A stretch of DNA of 64,000 nt from DASRHT01 sp035650355 (lineage in GTDB: Bacteria; Chloroflexota; Ktedonobacteria; Ktedonobacterales; Ktedonobacteraceae). The notes under the pieces were generated by a model that was given only the letters and a program-made list of their open reading frames with translations, was not told the DNA's origin and searched no databases. Position 1 is the stretch's first letter, and each line of letters starts with the position of its first letter. Location of the stretch: the NCBI GenBank assembly GCA_035650355.1, contig DASRHT010000077.1:30715-94714 (forward strand), given 5' to 3'. The translations under genes were made by a program, and so were the position numbers. This document shows, piece by piece, positions 50,725-58,940 of this stretch.

Positions 50725-52572
50725 TCAGCGCACGAAAACGACCACGGCGCTGATGTTATCCTCTCCACCATTAGCATTGGCGGCCTCGATTAAGCGTGCG
50801 CATGCGGCCTGGGGATCAGGCGCGTTGGTCAGGATATCGGCGATCTGGGGATTGCGCACCATTTCCCACAAACCATCAGAACAACTGAGCAGGATATCTC
50901 CTGGGTAGACCTGTTGCTTGAATACATCTATCTGGACGTTTAACTTATCGCCAATGCTGCGATAAATCTGACTGCGCTGCGGATGAGTGTAGACGTCGTC
51001 CGGCTCTATCAGTCCGCCCGCGACCATCTGCCCGACCAGCGAGTGATCTAACGTCAACTGGTGTAAGTTGCTATCTCTTACCAGGTAGGTGCGGCTATCT
51101 CCGACATTAAAGATATACGCATGGTCCCCTACCATCATAAAACCTGTCAGGGTCGAGCCCATATCAGATTTGTCGCGCTGGTTGGCCTGACAGAGAGCGG
51201 AGTTGGCGTCCTCAATCGCTCCCCGGACCAGAGCCACGTAGGCATCCTCATCCATCTGCGCCGGTGCCTCGCCGCTCTTCTCGCTGCTGAGCGGCGGCAT
51301 CAGCAATTCCCGCACAATACGCTCGGCGATAAGGCCAATCGTCATCTTGCTGGCCCCCTGGCCGTTGGCGTGGCCGCCCATGCCGTCTGCAACCACAAAC
51401 ACTCCCGCCGGGGTGGCTATGGACTCATGCACCCGCTCAAGCAATAGCACCAGCGTACTGTCTTCGTTCGGCTCACCGCTGCGTACTACGCCTGCATCCG
51501 ACTCGCAGGAGGCCAGTAAATGTACTCCATTAGGAAATACGAGCTGACTGGCCTGAGGTTGCTCAATCACGTAGGTTCGTCCCTGATCTACAAAGGTATT
51601 GACGATAACGCCCTGCAAGACCTGCTCTTCCTTGTCTTTATGCTCGGCTGCCGGGTATTCATGCATAATGTAGGTAGCGTTGAGAAGCTCTGCGCCGCAG
51701 TCGATACAGAACTCATCACCCTCGGCATTTTGCTCCGAGCCACAGTTCCAGCAGCGCTGGTAGCCCTGGTGATCTACCACCTGGTAGACGTGTTCGTTTT
51801 CTTCCGTGCTATCAACCTGAGTGACTTCATAGCGCCCGCTGACGGTATCCCCAACGGCTAGAAGGGGAAACTCCGGGCTAGAAGTTGTCTGCTCCTGCTC
51901 GCCCTGTTCGGCTGCCGGTTGTGATGTTTGCTCCATTACCTCTTCCTTACTATTAGCTGTCTCGGAACCTGCTGGCATCTCATCTGTGGGGAGGGGAGGC
52001 GCCGGGGGTGGGGGCGCATTATCGCCGCTCTCCGCTGGCGCTGAAGCAGCCGATTCTGCAACCGGAGCATCTTCCTGCGTGCCATTGGCCTCTGAGCCTC
52101 TCGCTACTCCTGGCATCTCCATTGGAGTCGCGCTCATGGAGGCTTCCTGCGCGGGAACGGAGGAGGAAGCCGGGGCAGGCTGATCTAATGGAGCCAATAT
52201 CGTCGGCATATCGGCTATATCCACGGCGTTTCCTGGCTGCCGCTGCTGCTGTTCCAACTCCTGCTGCCAGCGACGTGCATGGTAAGCCATCATCTGCTGC
52301 GGCGTCAGGATTTGCGTTGGCGCAAGGCTGATATCCTCCACAGCCTCTGGTTCTACTTCTACTGGAGCATTCGCCTGCGCTTCATATTGATCGGCGGGAG
52401 ACTGCGGTGATTGTTCCTGAGCCATGACAGGAGCAGCCGGAGTCGATGGTTGGGGTTGTCCTGTAGCTTCTATTTGCCCGGCTTCTCCGCCAGGGGCAGT
52501 AAAGGACAGGCCACAACGTTTGCAGAATCTGGCATTATCACGGTTTGGTGTATGGCATGATGGACAGAGCAT
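50725..52572 (-). CDS. PP2C-family Ser/Thr phosphatase with two zinc ribbons and a disordered linker
   Basis: A 615-residue protein. CPSCHTPNRDNARFCKRCGLSF begins it, then about 200 residues of Ala/Gln/Pro-rich linker, a second ribbon (CWNCGSEQNAEGDEFCIDCGAEL), a short beta region and the PP2C core at about 370-615. Metal-binding motifs are GVFVVADGMGGHANGQGAS, IFNVGDSRTYLVRD, LLSCSDGLWEM and GGEDNISAVVVFV. It should remove phosphate from Ser/Thr in the neighbouring kinase and its targets. It follows the kinase gene by 12 bases. Confidence 0.92.
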   Translation of the reverse strand: MLCPSCHTPNRDNARFCKRCGLSFTAPGGEAGQIEATGQPQPSTPAAPVMAQEQSPQSPADQYEAQANAPVEVEPEAVEDISLAPTQILTPQQMMAYHARRWQQELEQQQRQPGNAVDIADMPTILAPLDQPAPASSSVPAQEASMSATPMEMPGVARGSEANGTQEDAPVAESAASAPAESGDNAPPPPAPPLPTDEMPAGSETANSKEEVMEQTSQPAAEQGEQEQTTSSPEFPLLAVGDTVSGRYEVTQVDSTEENEHVYQVVDHQGYQRCWNCGSEQNAEGDEFCIDCGAELLNATYIMHEYPAAEHKDKEEQVLQGVIVNTFVDQGRTYVIEQPQASQLVFPNGVHLLASCESDAGVVRSGEPNEDSTLVLLLERVHESIATPAGVFVVADGMGGHANGQGASKMTIGLIAERIVRELLMPPLSSEKSGEAPAQMDEDAYVALVRGAIEDANSALCQANQRDKSDMGSTLTGFMMVGDHAYIFNVGDSRTYLVRDSNLHQLTLDHSLVGQMVAGGLIEPDDVYTHPQRSQIYRSIGDKLNVQIDVFKQQVYPGDILLSCSDGLWEMVRNPQIADILTNAPDPQAACARLIEAANANGGEDNISAVVVFVR

Positions 52573-52584
52573 TACTGCCCTCCT

Positions 52585-54579
52585 TTAGAGTTGTTTTTGT
52601 ACACGAATTGCCTCGCCATTCTTCGGATCGCGTTGTAGAGCCTCGTTCACCATCTGCCGGGCCTCTACTTTCTTACCCATCTTGAGATAGCAAGTTGCCA
52701 TTGCGCCATAGGTTTCTGACGCAAGTTGATTTGTCTGGCGCGCGCGCTCCAACGCACTCAAGCCCAACCGCCACTCGCGCGCCTTCATATGAGCACGACC
52801 AAGCTCATACCAGCCCTCCCAGAGCGCAGGATCGCTCTGGGTCGCCTGGCGCAAGACGTTGATCGCGGAAGAAACCTGTTTTGTTTGTGTATAGAGCCGC
52901 CCCAGCGCCACTAAAATCAAGGCATGACTGGCATTAATGCGCAGGCCATCAAGGAAGTACGCCTCCGCCTCACGCAGATAGCCCTGATCCACGGCCACCA
53001 GCCCTAATTGATAGTAGATGGCAGGGTCCTGGGGAGCCAGTCCCAACGCTTTCTTAAAGGTGCTGCTCGCCTGAGCGTAGAGCCCCAGGTCGCGGTAGCA
53101 CATTCCTAGCTGAAAATAGGCGTCCAATGCATCGGGTTTCAGCCGAACCGCTTCATCAAAGTACTCGGCGGCGGCTTTCATATGATCGGTAAATAGCTTC
53201 CGATTGTTGTCTTTGACGCTCTGCCCTTGCTGACGATAGGCGCGCCCGAGATTATAGAGCACATCATAAGACATTCCGCCTGCGCTGCGAGCTGCCTGGA
53301 ACTGGGTAATGGCCTCGGCGTAATGCTTATTCGCCAGGTGCTGCAATCCCGCTCGATAGGCTGCGCCTGGATCGGAAGGAGGTGCAACGGTTGAGGCCGG
53401 ACGGGGCTGGATAGAGCCGCCTGTGCGCGCGGGAATGGGCTGTTGCACGGGTCGCGGCTGGATGGAAGAACGAGCTGCCTGAGCCCGCATCTGTGGAGGC
53501 GCAATCGTCGCTCCCTGCACCAGCGGCTGCCCATCGCGCTTGCAGAATTTAGCCCCCGGACGATTTTGATAGCCGCACTTAGGGCAGATCAAGCCAGCCG
53601 CAGTGGTGGTTGCAGGCACAATAATTGTCGCATTTGGCGAAATGGCGGGAATCTGCACAGTCTGAGGCGCGGCCTGACCGGGAATACATTGATGCAGGGC
53701 CACGCGCATGGCTTCGGCATTCTGGAAACGCTGCATCGGGTCCTGCTGCATCGCTTTGATAATCACCTGCTCCACCGGACAAACCACCCTGTTGCCTACC
53801 TGCATTGTGCGCAGGCGCGGATTTTTGGCGTGGATACTGCCCAGCGGCGGCGTCTGAATCGGGTCGGGCTCGTATCCGGTGAGCAGGTGATATATCGTGG
53901 CGCCAAGCGAGTAGATATCCGAACGGGCATCGGTCTGCACCAGCTTGCCGGGGTTCTGCGCGCTCCGCCGCTGGCCTGGGGCTGTAACCGACCCCAGGTG
54001 TTCCGGGGAGGCGTATGAGATCGTCCCCAGGTTCTCTGTATTTGTGCGTTTATTGGGATCAAAGCGGCGGGCAATGCCAAAATCGATTAACTGCACCTCG
54101 TCATCGGGCGTCACCATAATATTGCCGGGCTTTAAATCGCGCAGGATGATCGGGGGATTGCGCGAGTGAATGTAGCTTAATGCCTCGCATACCTGCATCA
54201 TCCACCTGATGACCTGCTCTTCAGGCAACGGGCCTTTGCTATTTTCCAGGATCTTCTCCAGGCTGCGACCGGGCACAAATTCCATCACAAAGTAGTAGTT
54301 GCCGCGTTCCTGGAATGGCAGCATCAGCGCGGCAATGCGTGGATGCTTCAGGCCCCGCAAGAGCGCAATCTCTCTGTTGAAGCGGTCAATAGCGGCTTTA
54401 CGGTCTTCTTCGCTGGTATTCGGGTTGATTAACAGTTCTTTCACAGCATAATAATATGGAGGTGTCCCCGGGGGAGTCCCTGTCTGTTCGACTTTGTAGA
54501 CGGTACCCATCCCACCTTCGCCAAGAACCTGCACCACTTTAAACTTGCTATCAAGAATTGTTCCTACTGGGAGAGCCAT
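52585..54579 (-). CDS. Soluble Hanks-type Ser/Thr kinase with zinc ribbon and TPR repeats
   Basis: A 664-residue protein. The kinase domain (1 to about 285) has the glycine loop VLGEGGMGTVYKV, the AVKELL lysine, the catalytic IILRDLKPGNIM and DFGIARRF. The HRD histidine is leucine here, while aspartate, lysine and asparagine remain, so it is probably active. A zinc ribbon (CPKCGYQNRPGAKFCKRDGQPL) and five or more TPR units (YNLGRAYRQQG, YFQLGMCYRDLG, YYQLGLVAVDQG) follow. There is no membrane segment. It lies between the two PP2C genes. Confidence 0.92.
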   Translation of the reverse strand: MALPVGTILDSKFKVVQVLGEGGMGTVYKVEQTGTPPGTPPYYYAVKELLINPNTSEEDRKAAIDRFNREIALLRGLKHPRIAALMLPFQERGNYYFVMEFVPGRSLEKILENSKGPLPEEQVIRWMMQVCEALSYIHSRNPPIILRDLKPGNIMVTPDDEVQLIDFGIARRFDPNKRTNTENLGTISYASPEHLGSVTAPGQRRSAQNPGKLVQTDARSDIYSLGATIYHLLTGYEPDPIQTPPLGSIHAKNPRLRTMQVGNRVVCPVEQVIIKAMQQDPMQRFQNAEAMRVALHQCIPGQAAPQTVQIPAISPNATIIVPATTTAAGLICPKCGYQNRPGAKFCKRDGQPLVQGATIAPPQMRAQAARSSIQPRPVQQPIPARTGGSIQPRPASTVAPPSDPGAAYRAGLQHLANKHYAEAITQFQAARSAGGMSYDVLYNLGRAYRQQGQSVKDNNRKLFTDHMKAAAEYFDEAVRLKPDALDAYFQLGMCYRDLGLYAQASSTFKKALGLAPQDPAIYYQLGLVAVDQGYLREAEAYFLDGLRINASHALILVALGRLYTQTKQVSSAINVLRQATQSDPALWEGWYELGRAHMKAREWRLGLSALERARQTNQLASETYGAMATCYLKMGKKVEARQMVNEALQRDPKNGEAIRVQKQL

Positions 54580-54602
54580 ACTCCTGATTTCTCCAAAGGC
54601 GC

Positions 54603-55469
54603 TTAGCCCGCGCTAACATAGACGACAACAGCCGTGATATTATCTTCGCCACCACTCTCATTGGCCAGATCGATCAACTTATCGCAGATGCTCTGCGGGT
54701 TTTCCCCCTCGTTGAACGTTTTGAGCAGGTCTTTGGGCCGTATCATCTCCCACAAGCCATCGGAACAGAGGAGAAAGGCATCACCTGGCTGGATCGTCTC
54801 GTGGAAGATATCAACCTCAATATTTTTGCGTCCGGCGCCCAGCGAACGATATACCAGGTTGCGCTGCGGATGGGTATAAATGTCTTCGGGGGCGATCTGC
54901 TTCGCTTCCACCAGTCTGGCCACCAACGAATGGTCCCTTGTCAAAGGGGTCAGCTCCTTGTTGCGGAATAAGTATGTGCGACTATCGCCAACGTTCGCAA
55001 TATACGCCTGATCGCCCTGGATCAGGACGGCGGTGACGGTGCTACCCAGGCCACGAGCGGCAGCCTGCTGCTCTCCATAGCGCAAAATAGCCTTGTTCGC
55101 CTGTTGAATGGCATTGCTCAACTGATCTTCGGTCGCCGTAACGGTCGGCGTTTCCGATAACTTGCGGGTTTTATGCTGAGCATCTTCAGTCGTTGCTCTG
55201 GCACTGTTCTCTAGCGCCGAGGGCTCCAGCTTGATCGTCGGTTGCTCTGGCAACGGCCTGAAAAGGCTATCGAGCGACTTGCTGACTGTCTCTACTGTCA
55301 GCTTGCTGGCAACCTCTCCTGCTTTGTACCCCCCCATGCCATCGGCCACAATGAATAGTCCCTGATCCCCCTCGGCTGACGACTCGATCCGTTTGTAAGC
55401 ACAATCTTCATTTTGTTCGCGTTGTCTGCCAACGTCCGTTTTATCAGCGGCAGTTAGTTTCAAATGCAT
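54603..55469 (-). CDS. PP2C-family Ser/Thr phosphatase (compact)
   Basis: A 288-residue PP2C from ATG 55469 (GAGG upstream). It has AADKTDVGRQREQNEDC, GLFIVADGMGGYKAGEVAS, AYIANVGDSRTYLFRN, DAFLLCSDGLWEM and GGEDNITAVVVYV, the four metal-binding stretches of the family, and a 60-residue insert rich in Lys/Thr (about 80-130). It lacks the zinc ribbon and long linker of the other phosphatase. It is the first gene of the minus-strand signalling run and lies 23 bases from the kinase gene. Confidence 0.93.
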   Translation of the reverse strand: MHLKLTAADKTDVGRQREQNEDCAYKRIESSAEGDQGLFIVADGMGGYKAGEVASKLTVETVSKSLDSLFRPLPEQPTIKLEPSALENSARATTEDAQHKTRKLSETPTVTATEDQLSNAIQQANKAILRYGEQQAAARGLGSTVTAVLIQGDQAYIANVGDSRTYLFRNKELTPLTRDHSLVARLVEAKQIAPEDIYTHPQRNLVYRSLGAGRKNIEVDIFHETIQPGDAFLLCSDGLWEMIRPKDLLKTFNEGENPQSICDKLIDLANESGGEDNITAVVVYVSAG

Positions 55470-55687
55470 AGGTAGGTACCTCACAGAAGCGCAATTTTTC
55501 CAGGTCTATTCTCTGCTCACTATAACATATCGCCGTATCCAATACAATTCACGCTCCTCATCGCTTCTTATATAAGATAAGTGAGTATCGCATAATATAT
55601 CTTGTATGCTTATTGACATACCTATATACGCCTGAGGTGAAGGTAAGGTTGCGAAAAACGTTGCGCTCGTCTCACCTCCACCACCGG

Positions 55688-57097
55688 TTACTTCTCTTCC
55701 GCCTTCGATCTTGGCCTGAAGTGCATGCGAAAAGCGGTGCCCTCAAAGCCGAATGCCTCGCGCAAGCGATTCTCCAGGTAGCGTTCATAAGAGAAATGGA
55801 CAGCAGTGGGATCGTTGACAAAAAAGACAAAGGTCGGCGGATTGACCCTGGTCTGGGTCGCGTAATAGATTTTGAGGGGTTTAGTGCGAATAACGGTCGG
55901 ATTGTGGCGGCGAATCGCCTCCTGCACCACCTCATTGAGCCGCGAGGTCTGGATGCGCAGGTAGCGCATGCCGGCGATACGCAGCGCAGCTTCAAGTATC
56001 GACTTTACGTGATAGCCTGTTTTGGCGGACGCGAAAACGATGGGCGCGTAAGGAATAAACTTCAGCCCCTCCGCGATGATCTTGCGGTACTCCTCGGCGC
56101 TCTCGATCTCTTCATCGGGGTGGGGAAATATACCTTCGCGAGCGGCGCGACGCTGCTCCTGGGCCAGGTCCCACTTGTTCACGATAACCACCACTCCTTT
56201 GGCCTTCTCATGGATCTCGCCCGCGATATGCGTATCCTGCGCCGATAGCCCCTCGGTGGCATCGATCAGCAGCAGAGCCACATCACAGCGATCAAGGGCG
56301 CGCGACGCCCGCAGCACGCTATATTTCTCAATGCCTGGAATCACGCGTCCCCGGCGCCGAATGCCAGCCGTATCGACGATGCGCAGGCGGTGTCCCTCAA
56401 ACTCCATCTCCGTGTCGATGATATCGCGGGTCGTGCCGGGCACGTCGCTGACAATGGAGCGCTGCGTCCCCAGAATAGCATTGAGCAGGGAGGATTTGCC
56501 GACGTTGGGACGCCCAACGATGGCGATGCGCGTTATCTCTTCCTCTGCTTCTTCCTCCTCCTCCGCCGGGGGCAGCAATTCCACAACCCGGTCCAGCAGG
56601 TCGCCCGTGCCGACACCTTGAATGGAGGAGATATCGATTGGCTCACCCAGCCCCAGTTGATAAAACTCGACGGAATCCAGGCGACGAGCCTGGTTATCGG
56701 CCTTGTTGGCCGCGACAATCACAGGCTTGTTGGTGCGACGTAGCACATCCGCCACTTCCTCGTCAGCTCCCGTAATACCACTGCGGGCATCAACCATGAA
56801 AATAATCACATCCGCCTCATCGATAGCGAGCTGAGCTTGAGCCTTCACATGCTCCATCAAGTCGCCCGGCTGGCCGGTCAAGCCCACCTGCCCCACCGGC
56901 ACGCCCGAGCCCAGTTCAAGGCCGCCCGTATCGATCAGCGTAAACTCGCGCCCGTTCCAGTCCGTATCGCCATAGAGGCGGTCGCGGGTCGTGCCCGGCA
57001 GATCTTCGACAATGGCGAGCCGTTCGCCGATCATGCGATTAAAAAATGTGGATTTGCCGACATTTGGCCGGCCCACAATGGCAACCAGAGGTTTCAT
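55688..57097 (-). CDS. der: GTPase Der (EngA)
   Basis: A 469-residue protein from ATG 57097 (GGAGGGGC upstream) with two tandem GTPase domains: IVGRPNVGKSTFFNRMIGER, then IAIVGRPNVGKSSLLNAIL. Each is followed by DTGG/DTAG switch motifs and NKAD/NKWD. A C-terminal KH-like domain has TRVNPPTFVFFVNDP and RYLENRLREAF. Der matures the 50S subunit. Between the two G domains is the short acidic PPAEEEEEAEEE linker. The spacer before prs (57098-57247) holds a palindromic repeat. Confidence 0.96.
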   Translation of the reverse strand: MKPLVAIVGRPNVGKSTFFNRMIGERLAIVEDLPGTTRDRLYGDTDWNGREFTLIDTGGLELGSGVPVGQVGLTGQPGDLMEHVKAQAQLAIDEADVIIFMVDARSGITGADEEVADVLRRTNKPVIVAANKADNQARRLDSVEFYQLGLGEPIDISSIQGVGTGDLLDRVVELLPPAEEEEEAEEEITRIAIVGRPNVGKSSLLNAILGTQRSIVSDVPGTTRDIIDTEMEFEGHRLRIVDTAGIRRRGRVIPGIEKYSVLRASRALDRCDVALLLIDATEGLSAQDTHIAGEIHEKAKGVVVIVNKWDLAQEQRRAAREGIFPHPDEEIESAEEYRKIIAEGLKFIPYAPIVFASAKTGYHVKSILEAALRIAGMRYLRIQTSRLNEVVQEAIRRHNPTVIRTKPLKIYYATQTRVNPPTFVFFVNDPTAVHFSYERYLENRLREAFGFEGTAFRMHFRPRSKAEEK

Positions 57098-57187
57098 ACA
57101 GCGCCCCTCCACCCTTTCCTGAGTAAAAATTTGCAGACAGATAGATAGTTGGAGCCTATTATAGCATATAATCCCCTTGCTTGAAAT

Positions 57188-57234
57188 GCAGTTGCGAACG
57201 CCGCTGGCTCGCTAGCTTCGCTCAGGCCGTCTGC
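57188..57234. repeat. Decayed constant-loop palindrome
   Basis: The loop (57197-57224) begins AACGCCGCTGG and ends GCTAGCTTCGCTCA, as in the other copies, but the arms GCAGTTGCG and GGCCGTCTGC pair only at GCAG/CTGC. The left flank CTTGAAAT is also shared. It lies between der and prs. Confidence 0.65.
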
Positions 57235-57247
57235 AATGAATAGCAGG

Positions 57248-58183
57248 CTACTTGAACAGTTCAGTCACGGAGCGCCCATCGTGGATGCGACTGATGGCGC
57301 CGGCGAGCAGTTCGGCTACCGAGAGGATCGTTAAATGGGGCAGGTGTTTATGCTCGGGAAATGGGATAGAATCGGTAACGACGAGTTCCTTGATCGGAGC
57401 GTTGCTCAGGCGCTCAATGGCGGGTCCAGAAAAGACGCCATGAGTCGCGCAGCAGTAAATATCACGCGCGCCACGATCATAGACCACGCGCACCGCCTGC
57501 GTTAACGAGCCGGCGGTATCAATCTCATCATCAACGATCAACGCATTCTTCCCCTGGACACTGCCAATAATGCCCATCGCCTCGGTTACGCCATTATTGC
57601 CCAGGCGGCGCTTCTCGACGATAGCAAGAGGCGCATCGAGGCGATCCGCGAGCTGGCGCGCCTTCTTGGCAAAGCCCTCATCAGCGGCGACAATCGTGAA
57701 ATTGCCCATCCCCTTCTCGCCAAAATAACGGGCCTGGATGATTTGCGCGGTCAATTCATCAACGGGAATATTGAAAAAGCCCTGGATCTGCCCGGCGTGC
57801 ATATCCATCGTCAGCACCCTGTGCGCGCCCGCAACCGTGATGCAATCAGCGATCAAGCGGGCGGTGATTGGCACGCGAGGCTGATCCTTCTTATCGGTGC
57901 GACCATAGGCATAATAAGGAATAACGGCAGTGATACGAGCGGCGGAAGCGCGTTTGAGCGCATCGATCATAATCAGCAGTTCCATAATCGAGCGATTCAC
58001 GGGCGAGCTGAACGGCTGAATCACAAAAACATCATGGCCGCGCACATTTTCATTGATTTTGACAAAGATATTCTCATTGCTGAATTGAAAAACATCGGCA
58101 TCGCCGAGGGGGATTTGCAAATGTCGGCATATGGCTATTGCTAGCGGGCGATTCGCGTTCCCGCTAAAAATACTGAGATTCAA
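57248..58183 (-). CDS. prs: Ribose-phosphate pyrophosphokinase
   Basis: A 311-residue PRPP synthase. AGGAGGT lies five bases before TTG 58183, so TTG is the start; the longer frame to 58450 is unsupported. NLSIFSGNANRPLAIAICRHLQIPLGD, DVFVIQPFSSPVNRSIMELLIMIDALKRA, IPYYAYGRTDKKDQPR, LTMDMHAGQIQGFF and NALIVDDEIDTAGSLTQAV (the PRPP-binding loop) are all in place. It makes PRPP for nucleotide, His and Trp synthesis. A TATAAT box (58211-58206 on the minus strand) lies about 20 bases upstream. Confidence 0.95.
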   Translation of the reverse strand: MNLSIFSGNANRPLAIAICRHLQIPLGDADVFQFSNENIFVKINENVRGHDVFVIQPFSSPVNRSIMELLIMIDALKRASAARITAVIPYYAYGRTDKKDQPRVPITARLIADCITVAGAHRVLTMDMHAGQIQGFFNIPVDELTAQIIQARYFGEKGMGNFTIVAADEGFAKKARQLADRLDAPLAIVEKRRLGNNGVTEAMGIIGSVQGKNALIVDDEIDTAGSLTQAVRVVYDRGARDIYCCATHGVFSGPAIERLSNAPIKELVVTDSIPFPEHKHLPHLTILSVAELLAGAISRIHDGRSVTELFK

Positions 58184-58347
58184 ATTGCACCTCCTGCTTG
58201 CCAAAATTATATCATATGCTCTGAGTATGTGGCACGCCGGAAATACGCTTGTAAGCGGTGTGAGCGGCATTTCTCGCATGAAACTCAGCATTGAGGAAAT
58301 TGCTGTGATAAGCAAGGGCAACCACGCGTGTAGTTGCCCTGATAGAT

Positions 58348-58842
58348 TTAGCCGACGGGCTCCTCCGGGCTGGAGATGAGAATGCGCAGGAACTGTCTGA
58401 TCGCCCAGAAAACCAGCCAGTAAATGATCATAGCAATCAGGGTGGACCATTCAAATGCCTGATTTGTATGGATCGAGGGAGCGCGCACGATATCGCTAAA
58501 AGGAACCAGAATAATGCCGGTCAGCGCATAGAGAAAGCCAGCGAAGAGATTCGCGGGGTCCGCGCCGATCAACTTCAAAAGAAAGCGTATCGCCAGCGTC
58601 ACTTCCAGAACCATGATAAACCACTGAATAAAATCGTTCAGTTTGCCAATGGCATAGCGGACCGTGCGAGCCTCCTCCAGGCGAATTTCCGCGTTTTCGA
58701 CCTCCTCTGGATTCCCGCCAGGTGGGGCTGGCATAGCAGGCGGAAGCACAGGCCGTAATGGCAAATCTTCCATGCGCTTTTGCGGCAACACATCGGTAGG
58801 ACGTGCATTCGCAGCATCTTCAGGATTTGGATTATTGCGCAT
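58348..58842 (-). CDS. YggT-like membrane protein
   Basis: From ATG 58842 (GGAGG eight bases upstream) the protein has 164 residues. The first about 60 are Pro/Asn-rich and hydrophilic. They are followed by membrane segments with the YggT-type pattern FIQWFIMVLEVTLAIRFLLKLIGADPANLFAGFLYALTGIILVPF and WSTLIAMIIYWLVFWAIRQFLRIL. YggT proteins are small inner-membrane proteins of unclear function, linked to cell division or osmotic control. It precedes prs on the same strand. Confidence 0.82.
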   Translation of the reverse strand: MRNNPNPEDAANARPTDVLPQKRMEDLPLRPVLPPAMPAPPGGNPEEVENAEIRLEEARTVRYAIGKLNDFIQWFIMVLEVTLAIRFLLKLIGADPANLFAGFLYALTGIILVPFSDIVRAPSIHTNQAFEWSTLIAMIIYWLVFWAIRQFLRILISSPEEPVG

Positions 58843-58940
58843 CCTACATTCCTCCATACATTAATCGAGTTCGCATGCACAGATGGGAGCCAGCATTTAC
58901 TGCTCTTGATCGGATTATAACATTATTTGCTCATTATTTG

